From NCBI GenBank assembly GCA_017475845.1, contig JAFVEU010000245.1, forward strand, positions 1 to 15,226: a stretch of 15,226 nt of DNA, given 5' to 3'. Below the pieces are notes generated by a model, which was not told the DNA's origin, made no database searches, and was given only the letters and a program-made list of their open reading frames with translations. The translations under genes were made by a program, and so were the position numbers. Source of the DNA: Lachnospiraceae bacterium. Lineage in GTDB: Bacteria; Bacillota; Clostridia; Lachnospirales; Lachnospiraceae. Position 1 is the stretch's first letter. Each line of letters begins with the position of its first letter. Below are positions 12,988-15,226 of the stretch, piece after piece.

Positions 12988-14997
12988 ATGAAAAGGACAG
13001 ATAACAGAAGGTATTTAATAACAGTGCTGGCGGGGATCATGGCTGCGGTCCTTGTTTTCAGCGGCTGCGGCAGTGATGATAAGGGAAAGACGTTTGAGGA
13101 AAGCTCTGCGGCATCTCCTGCGGAGGAGCCTCTTAAGGAAGAGACAGAGGAAGAAGCCCCTAAGGAAACGGCCGAAGAAGCAGCGCCGGAGGAATCCGTG
13201 GAAGAAAAGGCGGAACCGGAGAAGGAAAGCGGTTTCGGAATGGAGGGCTTAAGCTATGGAGAGCGTTTTCTTTCCGGTGAAAAGAATATTTTCTACGTTG
13301 AAGATAAGGGTACTGTAAGAAATGAGTACAGCTCCACCGATAAAGAGAGCATAGTGGCAAGTATCGGCGGGGATAAATACTATTATATATTAAAGCTTGA
13401 TGAGGAAGGAGCATATACGCTCCTCTACCGCACGGAGGATAAGGGCTTTGAGAGCGCCGAACCCGTGTTAAAGAAGAACACCACCATCAATAAGAGCGCG
13501 GTATATAACGAAAAATTCTATTATGAATACTACGATATGGATCTTGACTGGGATCTTATATACTGTTTCGACCCGGAGACAAAGGAATTTGAGCGGGATT
13601 ACGAAATGGAGAGACTACGTTCCTCAATTGAAGCCTATAAGGGAAATTCCTTAAGGAAGCTCGATTATTCCAGCTTTATAGCGGATGATCTTGCAAGGAT
13701 CGGCAGGACCTATATGCTCGACTCCGATAACGGCCGTATCCTTGGCTTTAACGAAAAGGGAGAAGCAGTAAGCGAATTCGACCCCGGAGATCCCGATATC
13801 TACAGCGGAGAATACTATGATGACAGATATGTCTTTGTGGAAAAAGAGGACAGTACAGACGGCTCCGGTGACTGTTCCTTCATCCGGTACGATTCGGAGA
13901 CCGGCGGAAAGACCGTGATCTTTGAAGGCAGCAGGGATGAGACCGGCTTTGACATAGCGGATATCAGGGACGGCTATATCTATTACCTTACAGAGGAAAA
14001 GTATGAGGACGGGAGCGTAAAGAGCAGGAGCTATTACAGGGCTTTGGAGGAAGGCTTTGACTATACGAAGGACAAGGGCGAGCTCCTTGTGACCATTCCG
14101 GAATACTGCGGTGTTACTTCTTCCTATACGGGAAATAAGGTCAATGCTTTCTCGGTAAAGGGTAATTACGCGTGGTATCTCCGCTTCTTTGACAGTGATA
14201 AGGAAGGCCACAGGGGAGACGTGGCATGGCAGTGCGTAAATGTTCTCGATCCTTCATCTCCCGGCAGCACCATAACCTTTGATGCAGTGGAAAAGCATGA
14301 GGCCTTTGCTGACTACGGAAGTGTGGAAAAGAAGGCTGAGGCCAGAAAAGAAGGTGATTACACTTATTTCACCGGAAGCACGGAATGGTTCACCTTCCAT
14401 GAGGATATTCCCCATTCATCCGAGATGAATGAGGAGATAAAGGAGATCTACGGCCGCTATGAGGATTACTACGGACATGCTGCAAAGATGGCCCATCAGG
14501 ATCTCTTTGACAGTGGTGATTATGATCTAAGTGATGAGAACGGGTGGAATCCCACCTACAGCTATAACCAGTATTTTTCCGGCATAAAGGAGGTGGGTTC
14601 CCGTTACTTAAATCTCAACCTGTCGGATTATATCTACAGCGGAGGAGCTCACGGCATGTCCGGAGAGTATAATTATCTCTTTGACAGGGAAACGGGAAAG
14701 CGGGTCACCATGAGGGATCTCTACAAGGGTGATGAAGAGAGCTTTAAGGAGATCGTTATAAAGTACTCCATGGAAGACTGGAAAAATAAGGAGGGGAACG
14801 TATACTACGAGGATTATTCCCCGGACAATGAAGCTGAGATGAGACAGACCTTTTCCGACAGTGTCAATATCGATATGGAAATGCGCTTTGAAAATGACGG
14901 GCTCCATATACTGTATCCGCCCTATGCGGTAGGACCCTATGCTTCGGGCTTCATAGAGATAAAGATCCCCTACGGGGAATTCGGGATCACCATGTAA
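12988..14997 (+). CDS. Lipoprotein with acidic linker, propeller-like middle and DUF3298/RsiV-like C-terminus
   Basis: The 669-residue protein begins with a basic start and hydrophobic stretch ending in a lipobox-like VFSGC, giving C27 as the lipid-bearing Cys after signal peptidase II cleavage. A Glu/Ala/Pro-rich linker runs to about 78. The middle (about 85-450) repeats Tyr- and Asp-rich strand patterns such as YYYILKLDEEGAYTLLYRT and DDRYVFVEKED, suggesting a beta-propeller or repeat fold. The C-terminal part has YSGGAHGMSGEYNYLFD (GGAHG at 552-556) and GLHILYPPYAVGPYASG near the end, both hallmarks of DUF3298 and the anti-sigma factor RsiV, in which this domain binds lysozyme. A role sensing a wall-active ligand is an inference only. 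GAGG at 12979-12982 gives a good start. It lies between the pseudouridine synthase gene and recU. Confidence 0.85.
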   Translation: MKRTDNRRYLITVLAGIMAAVLVFSGCGSDDKGKTFEESSAASPAEEPLKEETEEEAPKETAEEAAPEESVEEKAEPEKESGFGMEGLSYGERFLSGEKNIFYVEDKGTVRNEYSSTDKESIVASIGGDKYYYILKLDEEGAYTLLYRTEDKGFESAEPVLKKNTTINKSAVYNEKFYYEYYDMDLDWDLIYCFDPETKEFERDYEMERLRSSIEAYKGNSLRKLDYSSFIADDLARIGRTYMLDSDNGRILGFNEKGEAVSEFDPGDPDIYSGEYYDDRYVFVEKEDSTDGSGDCSFIRYDSETGGKTVIFEGSRDETGFDIADIRDGYIYYLTEEKYEDGSVKSRSYYRALEEGFDYTKDKGELLVTIPEYCGVTSSYTGNKVNAFSVKGNYAWYLRFFDSDKEGHRGDVAWQCVNVLDPSSPGSTITFDAVEKHEAFADYGSVEKKAEARKEGDYTYFTGSTEWFTFHEDIPHSSEMNEEIKEIYGRYEDYYGHAAKMAHQDLFDSGDYDLSDENGWNPTYSYNQYFSGIKEVGSRYLNLNLSDYIYSGGAHGMSGEYNYLFDRETGKRVTMRDLYKGDEESFKEIVIKYSMEDWKNKEGNVYYEDYSPDNEAEMRQTFSDSVNIDMEMRFENDGLHILYPPYAVGPYASGFIEIKIPYGEFGITM

Positions 14998-15014
14998 GGG
15001 GGACAAGGCGGTAT

Positions 15015-15226
15015 ATGCCCACTTGGAAGACCAGAGGGCTCCGGGGATCGGAGCTGGAAGAGCTTATAAACCGTACCAATGAGGAGTACAGGGAGAAGAA
15101 GCTGGCCCTTATCCAGAAGATACCCACTCCCATTACACCTGTGGAGTTTGATAAGGAAACGAGGACCATAAAGCTCGCCTATTTTGACCAGAAGAGCACC
15201 GTGGACTATATAGGCGCGGTACAGGG
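15015..15226 (+). CDS. recU: RecU Holliday junction resolvase, N-terminal part (3' end outside window)
   Basis: The first 70 codons are present and the frame is still open at the window edge. The product resembles RecU, the Firmicutes enzyme that cuts Holliday junctions during recombination and chromosome segregation. Signs are RGSELEELINRTNEEYR, then IQKIPTPITPVEFD, and AYFDQKSTVDYIGAVQG, where D64 in TVDY should be a metal-binding catalytic residue. The remaining active-site residues lie beyond the window. AAGGCGG at 15005-15011 lies just upstream of the ATG, and 17 bases separate it from the lipoprotein stop, so co-transcription is likely. In Bacillus recU is paired with a penicillin-binding protein gene; whether that holds here cannot be seen. 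Confidence 0.92.
   Translation, partial: MPTWKTRGLRGSELEELINRTNEEYREKKLALIQKIPTPITPVEFDKETRTIKLAYFDQKSTVDYIGAVQ

Noticed and set aside
13651..14211. Minus-strand open frame (186 codons) inside the lipoprotein gene
   Set aside because: Shadow of a continuous plus-strand coding frame, with no clear start signal or family features.

Overview
The window looks like a chromosomal segment of a low-to-mid GC Firmicute, most likely a Lachnospiraceae-type Clostridium relative. Reasons: all genes lie on the plus strand in tight clusters, a RecU-type Holliday junction resolvase is present (a Firmicutes family), CoaBC is bifunctional, Ile is often ATA and Arg often AGG, and the hybrid kinase has the many-domain build common in that group. 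This placement is inference from sequence style; no search was possible.

Layout. (1) 1-786 is the 3' part of a PLP-dependent sugar aminotransferase (DegT/DnrJ/EryC1/StrS family). (2) 852-924 is a tRNA-Ala(GGC) with its own likely promoter and a strong terminator at 934-972. (3) 990-5456 holds a two-helix membrane protein of unknown function and a 1286-residue hybrid sensor kinase (six membrane helices, PAS, a decayed GGDEF, a GAF-like region, HisKA, HATPase, receiver, Hpt, extra tail). (4) 5454-5590 is a two-and-a-bit-unit tandem array of nested palindromes. Its first three bases are the kinase stop codon and its last hairpin plus T-run forms a terminator. (5) 5675-6400 is a stand-alone protein with a receiver-like N-terminus, an intact receiver and no output domain, behind its own promoter. 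(6) 6508-15226 is a dense run of eight genes: coaBC, a TopB-like type IA topoisomerase, a left-handed beta-helix protein, a two-helix membrane protein, a secreted or anchored protein with an acidic repeat linker, an RluC/RluD-family pseudouridine synthase, a lipoprotein with a DUF3298/RsiV-like C-terminus, and the start of recU.

How it fits together. The kinase and the double-receiver protein probably form a phosphorelay: autophosphorylation at H685, then D984, then Hpt H1141, then possibly D174 of the downstream protein. The last cluster mixes housekeeping functions (CoA synthesis, DNA topology, rRNA modification, recombination) with three uncharacterised envelope proteins that could be a conserved Lachnospiraceae set.

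I see no defence system, prophage, CRISPR array or insertion sequence. The parts most worth a second look are the nested palindromic array, the decayed GGDEF in the kinase, the tRNA-Ala with U at the discriminator position, and the topoisomerase whose Toprim acidic triad lacks its second Asp.
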